A stretch of DNA of 64,000 nt from the NCBI GenBank assembly GCA_017620015.1, contig JAFZRE010000023.1, forward strand, positions 62,001 to 126,000, given 5' to 3'. Positions 6,809 to 16,163 of the stretch are shown here, piece by piece. The notes under the pieces are model-generated. The model worked only from the letters and a program-made list of their open reading frames with translations. It had not been told where the DNA came from and did not search any database. The translations under genes and the position numbers were made by a program. How positions within the stretch are numbered: the first letter of the stretch is position 1; each line of letters starts with the position of its first letter. The stretch comes from Bacteroidales bacterium (lineage in GTDB: Bacteria; Bacteroidota; Bacteroidia; Bacteroidales; ML635J-15).

Positions 6809-8323
6809 ATGGTAAGTTCACAGGCGGTCGGCCCTTGCAAAAGGGATAGCGAAGAAGAGACGGTTGGCTTGCACGAAGGCATTCCTTCCGTCCCGAAAAT
6901 AACAGTACCGCCGACGCAAACAAGTTGTATTTTCCTGCCCGCTGCTGGCAACCGCAACGACAGTAGTCTCAACAATGTCGGTTCCAACGGCAACTACTGG
7001 TCAAGTTCGCTCAACACGGACAACCCGAACAACGCGTGGAACCTCAACTTCAATTCGGACAATTACAACATGAACAACAACAACCGCAACTATGGACAAT
7101 CTGTGCGTCCTGTTTGCGTGTCCGCCCAGCACTTGCCAGAGTCTGCCTATTGTCTTACAAGGGAACGGCTTCTTTCCGACCTTTACGAAGCCTACTACGA
7201 TGCTCGCCGTCATAAGCGTAACAAGCCCTACCAGAAGCGTTTCGAGGCAAACCTTGATGAAAATTTGAACGAACTCTGCGACGAACTTTTTTCACGCACC
7301 TACAAGCCGCGACCGTCCACCTGCTTCATTATCACCGACCCCAAGAAGCGCGAGGTTTTTGCCGCCGATTTCCGCGACCGCATTGTTCACCACTTGTACT
7401 ACAATTATATGCACGAAATGTTTGAGCGCACTTTCATTCACGATACCTACAGTTGCATTAAGGGGCGCGGTACGCATTATGGTATTGGTCGGCTCGAAAG
7501 CCATATCCGCAAGGAAAGCCAAGGTTTCACTGTGCCGTGCTATGTGATGAAGATGGACATACGCGGATATTTCATGCACATTGACCGCCGCCGTCTGCTT
7601 GGCATTTGCAACGAAAGCATTGACAGGATGGCGTGGCACCGCGTGTCGAAGCACAGGCGCGAAAGATGGTTCGAGGTCGTTGACATTGATTTTGTCAAGT
7701 ACCTTACAGCCGAGATTGTTTTGCTTGACCCGCTTGTCGGTTGTCGTGTAAAGGGCAATCTCTCCGATTGGGACGACCTTCCGCACGACAAGAGCCTTTT
7801 CCGTACGCCTCGAGGCTGTGGACTGCCGATTGGCAACCTTACTTCGCAACTTTTCAGCAATGTGTATCTCAATGTACTCGACCAGTTTATGAAGCGCGAA
7901 CTGAAATGCCGCCATTATGGTCGGTATGTAGATGATTTTTATGTAGTCAGTGCCGACCGAGAGTGGCTATTGTCGATTGTAACGAAGGTCAAGCGTATGC
8001 TGTCGCAGCGGCTTGGACTTGATTTCCACGATGGCAAACTGGAGATTCTTTCGGTTTGGCACGGCGTGGAGTTTGTCGGTGCGTATCTGAAGCCTTTTCG
8101 CAGGTATGCAACGCGTGCGTGTGTCGGGCGTATGCGACAGAAATTGAAGGAACTTGCCAATAGTACCTGCGAAAAGTGGGTTAACTCCTTGAACTCGTTC
8201 TGCGGAGTGCTTTCGCACGGCAACAATTATAACTTGCGAAGACGACTTTTCCTTGCTGAAAATCCGTCTTTTTCCCATTACGGATATTTTGATGCAGGAA
8301 TACGCAAGTATTTGCGATTTTAG
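6809..8323 (+). CDS. DGR reverse transcriptase (ORF reads through TR)
   Basis: The RT homology begins around 7145 (SAYCLTRERLLSDLYEAYYDARRHKR). It contains the fingers motif AADFRDRIVHHLYYNYM, the first catalytic Asp in VMKMDIRGYF, the DGR-type motif 4 GLPIGNLTSQLFSNVYLN (xGxxxSQ), and YVDDF at 7925-7939 with the two catalytic Asp. It is the enzyme that copies TR RNA into adenine-mutagenised cDNA. The frame is open upstream through the whole TR to an ATG at 6809, but that stretch is TR sequence, not RT. Likelier starts are GTG 7118 or TTG 7133, so treat 6809 as the outer limit. A strong terminator follows the stop. Confidence 0.93.
   Translation: MVSSQAVGPCKRDSEEETVGLHEGIPSVPKITVPPTQTSCIFLPAAGNRNDSSLNNVGSNGNYWSSSLNTDNPNNAWNLNFNSDNYNMNNNNRNYGQSVRPVCVSAQHLPESAYCLTRERLLSDLYEAYYDARRHKRNKPYQKRFEANLDENLNELCDELFSRTYKPRPSTCFIITDPKKREVFAADFRDRIVHHLYYNYMHEMFERTFIHDTYSCIKGRGTHYGIGRLESHIRKESQGFTVPCYVMKMDIRGYFMHIDRRRLLGICNESIDRMAWHRVSKHRRERWFEVVDIDFVKYLTAEIVLLDPLVGCRVKGNLSDWDDLPHDKSLFRTPRGCGLPIGNLTSQLFSNVYLNVLDQFMKRELKCRHYGRYVDDFYVVSADREWLLSIVTKVKRMLSQRLGLDFHDGKLEILSVWHGVEFVGAYLKPFRRYATRACVGRMRQKLKELANSTCEKWVNSLNSFCGVLSHGNNYNLRRRLFLAENPSFSHYGYFDAGIRKYLRF
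6929..7129 (+). repeat. DGR template repeat (TR)
   Basis: 201 bp, rich in AAC and AAT codons (its translation is Asn-rich: SLNNVGSNGNYW and similar), upstream of the RT and in the same orientation as VR. Every difference from VR is at an adenine here. It ends in GTCCGCCCAG, shared with VR, while flanking sequence on both sides is unrelated to the VR flanks. This is the invariant donor copy. Confidence 0.97.
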
Positions 8324-8330
8324 ATATACG

Positions 8331-8359
8331 GCCGACTTTGGTCGGCTGCTTTTTTTTTT
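8331..8359 (+). terminator. Rho-independent terminator after DGR RT
   Basis: Stem GCCGAC/GTCGGC with a TTTG loop and ten T. It closes the DGR cassette. Confidence 0.85.
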
Positions 8360-8386
8360 GTATATTGCTCTTTTGCATTATATTTG
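8357..8386 (+). promoter_or_regulatory. Promoter of VWA gene
   Basis: TTTG at 8357-8360 and TATATTTG at 8379-8386, 18 bp apart, match the Bacteroidetes -33/-7 pattern. The ATG follows 17 bp later. Confidence 0.6.
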
Positions 8387-8402
8387 CAGTAAATATATTG
8401 TC

Positions 8403-9797
8403 ATGAAGAAGATAGTCCTCGTCATATTGTCCGTTTTGGTTTCAATGCTTGCATTTTCGCAGACACGAAAGCCCGTAGTCGAAGAACCTGAACCACCGCT
8501 AACTCGCATACTTTTCATCTTTGATGCATCGATGAGTATGTCCGACAAGTGGGAGGGTACGCAGAAGTTTGTGAAGGCTCGCGAACTTATGTTCGAACTG
8601 CTCGATTCGCTCGAAAGGGTTCAAAAAAAACATCCGCTTGAGGTGGCTTTGCGCGTTTATGGACATCAAAGCCCTGTGCCTCCGCAGGATTGCCACGATT
8701 CCAAACTGGAAGTGTCGTTTGGTGAGCGCACTATCGGAATTATCCGCGACAAGCTTATGTCGATAACGCCCAAGGGAACAACGCCGATTGCATATTCGCT
8801 CGGACAAAGCGAGGGCGATTTCCCCGAAGGCAACGACAGCCGCAATATTATAATCCTCATTACCGACGGCATCGAAATGTGCAACGGCGACCCCTGCGAG
8901 GTTAGTGCGGCCCTGCAAAAAAAAGGCGTTGTGCTGAAACCTTACATTATAGGTATCAACATTGATGTCAAGCAGGCCGATATGCTTGCCTGTATGGGCA
9001 ACTATTTCGATGCAGGAAATGCTGGGCAGTTTCGTCAGGCGATAAAGACCATTGTTTCGGAGGTTACCTCGTTGACGGCGGTGCGTGTAAATCTGCTCGA
9101 TTCGAACGGCAAGCCAACCGAAACCAATGTTGCAATGTCGTTCCACGATATGCAGTCGGGCGATGTGCGCTACACCTATATGCATACTATGAACGCTGAT
9201 GGTCAGCCCGATACGATTTATCTGGATGTGCTTTCGCAGTACAAGTTGAAGGTGCATACCGTTCCGCCTGTCTATAAGGACGGCATAACAATCGAGGAAG
9301 GCAAGTTGAACATCATTGATGTTCCTGCACCGCAGGGAACCTTGCTAGTTGACATTAAGGGCGAAGACCCTGCAAATGCCGACATAAAGTGCATAATCCG
9401 CGAAACAGGTCTGCCGCACACGATTCATACCATCGATGCCGACAAGAAGCAGAAACTCATTGTCGGTCAATACGATTTGGAAATTCTGACTATGCCGCGC
9501 ACATACGTAAATGCCGTGCGCATCGACCAAGGGAAGCTTCGCAAGATTGATATTCCACAGCCCGGAACCGTGATAATAAATTTCCGCAGTCCGGCATTTG
9601 GTACTTTGTTGCATCAGGAAGGCGACAAGTTGACCGACATTTACGAATTTTCGCCAGACAAGACTCATTACAAATTGCGCTTGCAGCCTGGTTATTACCG
9701 CGTTGTTTTCCGCGACCAGCATAGCCATTCGGCAAAGAACTCGGCTGAATTCAAGTTCCGTGTGAAGGAAGGTGAGATGACTGTGCAGAATCTGTAG
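8403..9797 (+). CDS. Secreted VWA-domain protein
   Basis: 464 residues from ATG 8403 (MKKIVLVILSVLVSMLAFSQ, a signal peptide with likely cleavage after FSQ). I chose this start because it follows the promoter and gives the signal peptide. A von Willebrand factor A domain follows at about residues 35-225, with the metal site DASMSMS, the Thr in KGTTPIAY and the Asp in LITDGIEMCNGD. The remaining 230 residues look like repeated beta-sandwich units, each with a Y.L.I...Y..GI.I..GKL-like pattern. It is probably periplasmic or surface-located and binds a protein ligand. No operon partner is evident. It begins right after the DGR but shows no VR. Confidence 0.8.
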   Translation: MKKIVLVILSVLVSMLAFSQTRKPVVEEPEPPLTRILFIFDASMSMSDKWEGTQKFVKARELMFELLDSLERVQKKHPLEVALRVYGHQSPVPPQDCHDSKLEVSFGERTIGIIRDKLMSITPKGTTPIAYSLGQSEGDFPEGNDSRNIIILITDGIEMCNGDPCEVSAALQKKGVVLKPYIIGINIDVKQADMLACMGNYFDAGNAGQFRQAIKTIVSEVTSLTAVRVNLLDSNGKPTETNVAMSFHDMQSGDVRYTYMHTMNADGQPDTIYLDVLSQYKLKVHTVPPVYKDGITIEEGKLNIIDVPAPQGTLLVDIKGEDPANADIKCIIRETGLPHTIHTIDADKKQKLIVGQYDLEILTMPRTYVNAVRIDQGKLRKIDIPQPGTVIINFRSPAFGTLLHQEGDKLTDIYEFSPDKTHYKLRLQPGYYRVVFRDQHSHSAKNSAEFKFRVKEGEMTVQNL

Positions 9798-9859
9798 TTA
9801 TTTGTAGCTAATTTTCAAATTATGACAGAATTATTTTCGAATAATCCGTTGGAGAAGGC

Positions 9860-9983
9860 GCTCCCTGAGCCTGTCGAAGGGGCGATTAGATTATTCAGGA
9901 ATTTCCGTTCCTTTTACTTCGGCTACGCTTACTTCGGCAAGCTCAGTACGACGCAGTGGGCGGAAATTTCGGCTACGTTCAGG
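9860..9983 (+). repeat. Interspersed repeat cluster (CTGAGCCTGTCGAAGG family)
   Basis: Contains CTCCCTGAGCCTGTCGAAGG at about 9861-9880, the inverse of the copy at 6618-6641, followed by TTCGGCTACGCT and TTTCGGCTACGTTCAGG units like those at 51935-51952 and 49213-49230. These are short repeats scattered between Bacteroidetes genes. They inflate the open frame of the next gene. Confidence 0.6.
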
Positions 9984-12263
9984 GTGCGGTTTTGTGTATT
10001 AATGTGCTGTCTTGTTGCACTTTGTTCCTGTTCAAACCACAATTCGGTGGTACTTTCTCAGAAAGATGATTATGTCGTTGTGTATGAAGGCGATACTTCC
10101 GGATACGATTGCATGGCTGCATACGAAATAAGCGGTCTTCTTGCCGAAATTTTCGGACACGAATATCCTGTTGTTACTACTGAAGAGTATGATGGTGGAA
10201 ATGCAATTTCGATTGGTTGCAATGCAATATCTCAGGACATTTGCAAAAAGTATTCGGCTGATATTCACGATGATGGATTCTTGATTCATACCGAAAATGG
10301 TAATTTGTATGTCTTTGGAAATCAAGAAATAGCATCGTTGTATGGCGTTTATCATCTGCTTGAGAATTATCTTGGTTGCACATACACTTGTAGCAACGGC
10401 TTGCATATAGAGGCGCAGTCGGACAAGGTTGTGCTAAATATCCACGACCTTCAGAATCCGTCGTTTAGCTATCGTGAGACCTTGCAACTGATTCCCAATG
10501 CCGACCCGCGTTATGCCAAGTGGCACAAGTTGCACAATCGAGCCGATTTCAATGCTGAATGGGGACTTTTTGTGCATACTTTCAAGGATTTGGTGCCGGT
10601 TTCGGAATATTTTGATAGCCATCCAGAATGGTTTTCCGAAATTAATGGTAGGCGTGTACGCGACGGGCAGTTGTGCCTCAGCAATCCCGAAGTGATGGAG
10701 GTGCTTTGCAAGAATTTGGAAGCCAAGATAAAGGAAAATCCCGATAAGAAAATATGGTCGGTTTCGCAAAACGACAATTATTCGTCGTGCCAGTGCGAGA
10801 ATTGTCGTCGTCTCGATTCTATTTATGGCGGTCAGTCGGGGACAATGATATGGTTTGTGAATCAAGTTGCTGAGCGTTTTCCCGACAAGGTGATTTCGAC
10901 ACTTGCCTACCAGCAGACGCGCCATGCGCCAAAGAACATAAAGCCGGCTGACAATGTGAACATAATGCTCTGTTCTATCGAATGTCCGCGCCAAAGACCT
11001 ATTTCCGCCGACTCGTCGGAACATTCGTTCCAGCGCGACTTGGCAGACTGGACTAACTTGACGCACAATATTTTCCTTTGGGATTATGTGGTGCAGTTCC
11101 GCAACTATATGGACCCGTTTCCAAATCTGCATGTAATTCAGCCGAATTTGCAAGACTTTCACAATCATGGTATTCCGATGATTTTCGAGCAGGGTTCAAA
11201 CCAGAACATTACCGAAAACTATGAGTGGCGGACATATCTTATTGCGCATTTGCTGTGGAATGTAAACCTTGATGTTGACAGTCTGCGAAGTCGTTTCCTT
11301 GATGTGCATTACGGGAAAAATCGCTCCGAATTTGTTGCAAAGTATTACGACACAATGCAAAAGGCTTTGCTGGAGTCGGGCATGGTGCTAAATATTTACG
11401 GCTATCCCATTGATGCAAAGGATAGTTATTTGTCACCTGACAAGATTGTCGATTACCGCAAATTCTTTGCTTCGGCATACGCAGTGCCGCCTTACGATGG
11501 TTGCACTGACGAAAATGCAAAAGTTTACAACGACAGGCTGAGATTGCTTGAGATGCCGCTCGATTTTGCTACGCTCGACTTGTCGCTATACGAAATAAGT
11601 CCCGACTTGTCGTTTTTTACCACAGATGCTATCGGCAATAGGATTGCTCGCCCAGAAATGCTAGATATGGCGCAAAGATTTGTCGCCGATTGCGATAGAC
11701 TTGGCGTAAAGCAACTCGACGAGGCAAAATATACTCCAAAGCAGATGCAGGAAAACATTGCCAATATTGTATCAAAGTCAACAGGACGGAATCTCGCATT
11801 AGGCAAACCAGTTTCTTGTTCAACCGAATGGAGTAATACCTACGATGTCGGTGGTCCAAAAGCGTTGACAGATGGAAAAGTCGGCTTGATGAATTATTAT
11901 TACAACTGGCTTGGTTTTCAGGGAAATGACATGGATGTGGTGGTGGATTTGGAGTCGGAGCATGAAATAAGCGAGGTTAGTGTCGATTTTTTGTTTTATC
12001 CGTTGTCGTGGATTTTTGCTCCCAAGTGCGTGACATGCTATGTGTCGGCAAATGGCAAAAATTGGCGCGAAGTAGCTCGCAAAACTTACGATAACGAAGA
12101 ATCCTTGGCAGAATGTAAGATAGTAGGTTTCAATTTCACGTTTTCGGAGCAAAATGTCAGGTATGTGCGGTTGAAAGCCGAGTCGTTGCGTGTGAATCCC
12201 GAATGGCATCGTGGGGTTGGGCAACCTTGCTGGATTTTCTGTGACGAGGTGGTTGTGAGGTAA
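9984..12263 (+). CDS. DUF4838 lipoprotein with C-terminal F5/8-type-C domain
   Basis: From GTG 9984 the product is about 759 residues and begins with a short lipoprotein signal (VRFCVLMCCLVALCSC). The frame is open back to ATG 9822, but those 54 codons are interspersed-repeat sequence (KALPEPVEGA). An alpha-glucuronidase-like N-terminal domain (ISGLLAEIFG..YPVVTTE; ASLYGVYHLLENYLGCTYTC) precedes the DUF4838 catalytic-like barrel (DGQLCLSNPEVMEVL; SVSQNDNYSSCQCENCRRLD). A discoidin-type carbohydrate-binding domain forms the last 150 residues (NLALGKPVSCSTEWSNTYDV). It is probably a glycan-active surface enzyme; substrate unknown. Confidence 0.8.
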   Translation: MRFCVLMCCLVALCSCSNHNSVVLSQKDDYVVVYEGDTSGYDCMAAYEISGLLAEIFGHEYPVVTTEEYDGGNAISIGCNAISQDICKKYSADIHDDGFLIHTENGNLYVFGNQEIASLYGVYHLLENYLGCTYTCSNGLHIEAQSDKVVLNIHDLQNPSFSYRETLQLIPNADPRYAKWHKLHNRADFNAEWGLFVHTFKDLVPVSEYFDSHPEWFSEINGRRVRDGQLCLSNPEVMEVLCKNLEAKIKENPDKKIWSVSQNDNYSSCQCENCRRLDSIYGGQSGTMIWFVNQVAERFPDKVISTLAYQQTRHAPKNIKPADNVNIMLCSIECPRQRPISADSSEHSFQRDLADWTNLTHNIFLWDYVVQFRNYMDPFPNLHVIQPNLQDFHNHGIPMIFEQGSNQNITENYEWRTYLIAHLLWNVNLDVDSLRSRFLDVHYGKNRSEFVAKYYDTMQKALLESGMVLNIYGYPIDAKDSYLSPDKIVDYRKFFASAYAVPPYDGCTDENAKVYNDRLRLLEMPLDFATLDLSLYEISPDLSFFTTDAIGNRIARPEMLDMAQRFVADCDRLGVKQLDEAKYTPKQMQENIANIVSKSTGRNLALGKPVSCSTEWSNTYDVGGPKALTDGKVGLMNYYYNWLGFQGNDMDVVVDLESEHEISEVSVDFLFYPLSWIFAPKCVTCYVSANGKNWREVARKTYDNEESLAECKIVGFNFTFSEQNVRYVRLKAESLRVNPEWHRGVGQPCWIFCDEVVVR

Positions 12264-12333
12264 GGTATTTAGTACCTTTTTATGTATGTTAGGAAACATA
12301 TTTTTTGTTGGACGAGCATTGCTTGAAAATGTT

Positions 12334-12341
12334 TACCTTTG
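12334..12341 (+). promoter_or_regulatory. -7 box of aminotransferase gene (TACCTTTG)
   Basis: Exact TAnnTTTG match 28 bp before the ATG. Confidence 0.55.
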
Positions 12342-12369
12342 TGGATTGTAAAATTTAAAATAAGAAGTC

Positions 12370-13581
12370 ATGATAGAAAACTTGAACGAATTTATGTCAA
12401 CGAATATGGCTGCTGCAAAGCGTTCTGCCATTCGTGAAATATTGAAGTTAACACAGCGTCCGGAAGTTATTTCGTTCGCAGGAGGTTTGCCAGCTCCGGC
12501 ATCTTTCCCTGTTGAGGATATTAGAATGTGCATCAACGAAATTCTTGACGAGGCAGGACCAAAGGCATTGCAGTATGGTACTACCGAAGGCGATGTTGAC
12601 CTCCGCAACGAAATAGTAAAGCATTATGCTCGTCACGGTCTGAATGTTACCATCGACAACCTAATGATTACTACAGCTTCGCAGCAGGCTCTCGATATTG
12701 CTGGCTGGATTTTCATCAATCCGGGCGACACAATCATCTGCGGTTTGCCGTCATATCTCGGTGCCCTCGGTTCATTCCGCGCTTACGGTGCTGTTCCAGT
12801 AGGTATTCCATTCGACGACTATGGAATGAGACCAGACCTTCTCGAAGCTAAGCTTGCTGAAATGAAGGCTCAGGGCAAGAAGCCGAAATTCATCTATTTG
12901 ATTCCTGATTTCCAGAACCCGACAGGTATTACTTATCCAGAATCACGTCGTCAGGAAATCATCGACATTGCCGACAAGTACGATTTGTTCATCATCGAGG
13001 ACTGCCCTTACCGTGAACTTCGCTTCGAAGGCAAGGCTCAGCGCATGATGTACGAACTTGACAAGAACCACAGAGTTATCTCTCTCGGAACTTTCTCGAA
13101 GACTTTGGCTCCTGGTTTCCGTTTGGGTTGGGTTCTTGCTCATCCAGATGTAATCTACAAGTTCGTAACTGCTAAGCAACACACCGACCTTTGTACTCCA
13201 GCTATCCTCCAGATGGCAACTGCAAGGTATATGGCAAAGGGCTTGTTCGAGAAGAACTTTGGCAAGACTATCGAGATGTACCGCGAAAAACGCGACTACA
13301 TGCTCAAGTGCTTCGAACAGTATATGCCTGCAGGTGTAAAGTGGACTCATCCGGAAGGCGGTTTGTTCCTGTTGCTTTCGTTGCCAGAGGGTTACGACAC
13401 AAACGAATTGTTCCAGGTTGCAATAAAGAACAACGTTGCATTTGTAACTGGCGATGTTTTCTTCTGCGATGGAAGCGGAAAGAACACTATGCGTCTGAAC
13501 TTCTCGTATTCTTCAATGGAGCAGATAGAAGCAGGTGTTAAGCGTCTTGCTGATGCAATAAAGGAATTTATGAAGAAGTAA
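12370..13581 (+). CDS. PLP-dependent aminotransferase, class I/II (2-aminoadipate-type)
   Basis: 403 residues. The fold-type I aminotransferase signature is clear: ISFAGGLPAPASFP at the N-terminus, LQYGTTEGDVDLRNEI, TTASQQALDI, DFQNPTGITYP (the Asn and Asp around the cofactor ring), and SLGTFSKTLAPGFRLGW with the PLP Lys in SKT. It belongs with LysN/2-aminoadipate and aromatic aminotransferases that resemble MocR-type regulators without the DNA-binding part. It is a single gene with its own promoter and terminator. The exact amino acid substrate is uncertain. Confidence 0.85.
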   Translation: MIENLNEFMSTNMAAAKRSAIREILKLTQRPEVISFAGGLPAPASFPVEDIRMCINEILDEAGPKALQYGTTEGDVDLRNEIVKHYARHGLNVTIDNLMITTASQQALDIAGWIFINPGDTIICGLPSYLGALGSFRAYGAVPVGIPFDDYGMRPDLLEAKLAEMKAQGKKPKFIYLIPDFQNPTGITYPESRRQEIIDIADKYDLFIIEDCPYRELRFEGKAQRMMYELDKNHRVISLGTFSKTLAPGFRLGWVLAHPDVIYKFVTAKQHTDLCTPAILQMATARYMAKGLFEKNFGKTIEMYREKRDYMLKCFEQYMPAGVKWTHPEGGLFLLLSLPEGYDTNELFQVAIKNNVAFVTGDVFFCDGSGKNTMRLNFSYSSMEQIEAGVKRLADAIKEFMKK

Positions 13582-13602
13582 ATAGGTTTGTAAATATTGT
13601 TT

Positions 13603-13635
13603 AAGTGGCGATGCAAAAGTATCGCCACTTTTTTT
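13603..13635 (+). terminator. Rho-independent terminator between convergent genes
   Basis: Ten-bp stem AAGTGGCGAT/ATCGCCACTT followed by T-rich sequence. It lies between the aminotransferase and the convergent YfhO-like gene, whose stop codon sits in the T tract. Confidence 0.85.
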
Positions 13636-16123
13636 ATGCTTTTACTGTAATTTTCTGAGACTTTTCTTTCCTGTATTTTAGGTATATAGCTCCGACTATT
13701 AGGATAACAAGCAAGGCCGAGAATGCTATAGAAACGATGTCCCATACCTTTATCATAGGTGCTTCGTTGATAAACTCAATTTTGTGCTGTCCTGCAGGAA
13801 TTACCATTGCGCGGAGTATGTAGTTGGCACGGAAATATTCGGCTGGCTGTCCGTCTATGTAGGCCTTCCAGTCCGGTTCGTAGTAAACCTCGGAGAATAT
13901 TGCCAGCTGTTCCTTGTTGGTGTATGTGCTGTAAATCAAGTAGTCGGGATTGTATGGCTTCTGGTGTGTCATTTCGATGACAGAAGTCGTATCGCGAGAC
14001 AAGTTTTTGCCATCCACGTAGCTTGCAAATCTCTTGTCGATAATTGCGGTGTCGGCAGGGTTGAACTCGTTGAGTGCGAGAATTTCAGCGTTGGCATCGT
14101 CAACAAGTTGGCAAGCGTCAACAAACCAAGCATTTCCAAGTGCTGCAGGATTGCGTTGTACCATACTGGAACCTTGCTGGTCGGGAACGATGAAGTATCG
14201 GGCATTCAGCATGTTAAGAACATTCATGTTCAGTTCTCGCATCATATAGAAGTCGATGAGGTCCTGATAGCGACGGAATTTAGCTCCGTGGTATCCGCCT
14301 ATCGAGTGATGGAATGCCGAGGTGCGCGAGTCGTTGAATGTGCTGGTTGTTAAGTTCATGACGCGGTAATCCTTGTCACCGAAACGTTCTGCGTACTGGT
14401 CGATGATTTTGTCATCGTTGGTCGGCTTGATTTCGGCTTCCTTCTTAGATATGTAGCTGTCGTCGTTGAGGTAGCGGCGGTCAACAGTCCAAAGGTCAAA
14501 GATTACGAGTAGGGCGATTACTGCTGTTGTTGTAGCAAAAGCAACGGTTCTTTTCTTGTCCTTGAAATTGATTGCGAAGAACAATGTTGCTGCCGAAAGC
14601 AGAATTAGTATTATCGAACGCCACGAGTCGGCAGTAAATAGGGCTTGCCTATCCTGAATGAAAATTTCCTGTATTTTTGGCCAGCCGTCGCCATATTGTG
14701 CAGCCATCTGTTCATCGACTGCCCCAGCAAACGAGAACGAACCCGACATAATCAATACGATAAGGATTATTCCGCAGGTTATGCCAGTCGATGTGTAGAG
14801 GGCGATTTTCAGTTTTTTCTTGTCAATTCCCTCGTCGAAGATGTTTTTCAGTGCGAGAATTGCCATCATCACCATTGCAACGTTTGCAATGACAAGGCTC
14901 ATCGACGGGGTACGGAACTTGTTGTACATAGGCAGGTGGTCGAACAGGAATCCGTTGACACCCATGAGGTTTTTGCCCCACGATAGTATTATTGCCATGA
15001 TTGTGATGCCAAGTAGCCACCAGCGTTCTGGCCCTTTCACTACAAATAGTCCCAAGATGAACAGAAATACGATTATTGCACCGAAGTACACCGGACCCGA
15101 TGTGAATGGCTGGTCGCCCCAGTAGAGCGGTGCATTTTTGATTCTGAAGTTCTTGTATGTTTCGGTTGACTTGTCAACAGGTTCGTTTGAACCACCGCCG
15201 TAGCTTCCCGGAACAAGCAAGGTGTAGGTTTCGCCGATTCCGTAGCTCCAAGCAAAGGCGTAATCCTTGTTCAGACCGACCTTGTTCTTGTCCTGCGAAT
15301 GTTCTATGTCGCCCGACAGGGATTCGGGAGTTACTGTAATTTCGGAACCGCCACGCATGGTGTATTTTGCGTATTCCATGTTCATCATCAGCAGGCGGGC
15401 ATTGCCACCGACAGCGAAGACTGCACCGATTGCCAGTACGCATATCGCTTTTCCAAACTGTTTGAATGTTTTGTCCTTTATTGTATATATAAGGTAAACG
15501 ATTCCTAAAATCAGTACCGACAATAAGGTGTAGTATGTGATTTGCGGGTGGTTGAAGGCAATCTGGAAACCAAGTGCAAAAGTGAAAAGTATTCCGCCCC
15601 AGATGTATTTTTCCTTGAGTGTCAGGATTATACCGCTGAAAATTGGTGCAACCATAGCTAAAGCCCAGGCTTTTGAAATGTGTCCTGCCTCAATTATTAT
15701 TATATTGTAGCTTCCTAGACCGAAGGCAATTGCACCGACAAGGCTTAGCCAAGGATTTACTCCTAATGCGACAAGACAGATGTAAAATCCAATGAGATAA
15801 AGGAATAGGACTCCAATGTTTTCTGACCAGCCCAACCAGTATAGGTCGAAGATTTCTTTGGCTTTAAAAATTGATTCCTGTGGCTTGTTGGTAATCTGGT
15901 AGGTAGGCATTCCGCTGAACATAGCACTGTTCCAGTGTGTGTATGTGCCTGTTTCCTTCAGAAAGTCCTTCTGCTCCTTCACCATGCCCTGCCAGTTGCG
16001 AGTGTCTCCTTGATTCAGAACTTTGTTGCTGGTCACCAACTTGTCGAAAAATAGAATGGAAATCAAAAAGAAAATTATCACTATTCCAGTGTGTGTCAGA
16101 ATGTTCTTTACTATCGGTTTCAT
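13634..16123 (-). CDS. YfhO-like polytopic membrane protein
   Basis: 829 residues. An N-terminal anchor segment (ILTHTGIVIIFFLISILFF) is followed by roughly ten further hydrophobic helices up to about residue 560. A soluble C-terminal region follows (RYFIVPDQQGSS; EVYYEPDWKAYIDGQPAE; IPAGQHKIEFINEAPM), and the protein ends with one more helix and a basic tail. The motif YYEPDWKAYIDG plus the closing helix is typical of YfhO-family GT-C-like membrane proteins, which in Firmicutes help glycosylate lipoteichoic acid. The Bacteroidetes homologue's role is not known to me. A -7 box (TATTTTTG on the minus strand) lies at 16151-16158. Confidence 0.8.
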   Translation of the reverse strand: MKPIVKNILTHTGIVIIFFLISILFFDKLVTSNKVLNQGDTRNWQGMVKEQKDFLKETGTYTHWNSAMFSGMPTYQITNKPQESIFKAKEIFDLYWLGWSENIGVLFLYLIGFYICLVALGVNPWLSLVGAIAFGLGSYNIIIIEAGHISKAWALAMVAPIFSGIILTLKEKYIWGGILFTFALGFQIAFNHPQITYYTLLSVLILGIVYLIYTIKDKTFKQFGKAICVLAIGAVFAVGGNARLLMMNMEYAKYTMRGGSEITVTPESLSGDIEHSQDKNKVGLNKDYAFAWSYGIGETYTLLVPGSYGGGSNEPVDKSTETYKNFRIKNAPLYWGDQPFTSGPVYFGAIIVFLFILGLFVVKGPERWWLLGITIMAIILSWGKNLMGVNGFLFDHLPMYNKFRTPSMSLVIANVAMVMMAILALKNIFDEGIDKKKLKIALYTSTGITCGIILIVLIMSGSFSFAGAVDEQMAAQYGDGWPKIQEIFIQDRQALFTADSWRSIILILLSAATLFFAINFKDKKRTVAFATTTAVIALLVIFDLWTVDRRYLNDDSYISKKEAEIKPTNDDKIIDQYAERFGDKDYRVMNLTTSTFNDSRTSAFHHSIGGYHGAKFRRYQDLIDFYMMRELNMNVLNMLNARYFIVPDQQGSSMVQRNPAALGNAWFVDACQLVDDANAEILALNEFNPADTAIIDKRFASYVDGKNLSRDTTSVIEMTHQKPYNPDYLIYSTYTNKEQLAIFSEVYYEPDWKAYIDGQPAEYFRANYILRAMVIPAGQHKIEFINEAPMIKVWDIVSIAFSALLVILIVGAIYLKYRKEKSQKITVKA

Positions 16124-16163
16124 CTTTGAAAGAATATATTAATAAGGTTGCAAAAATAATAAT

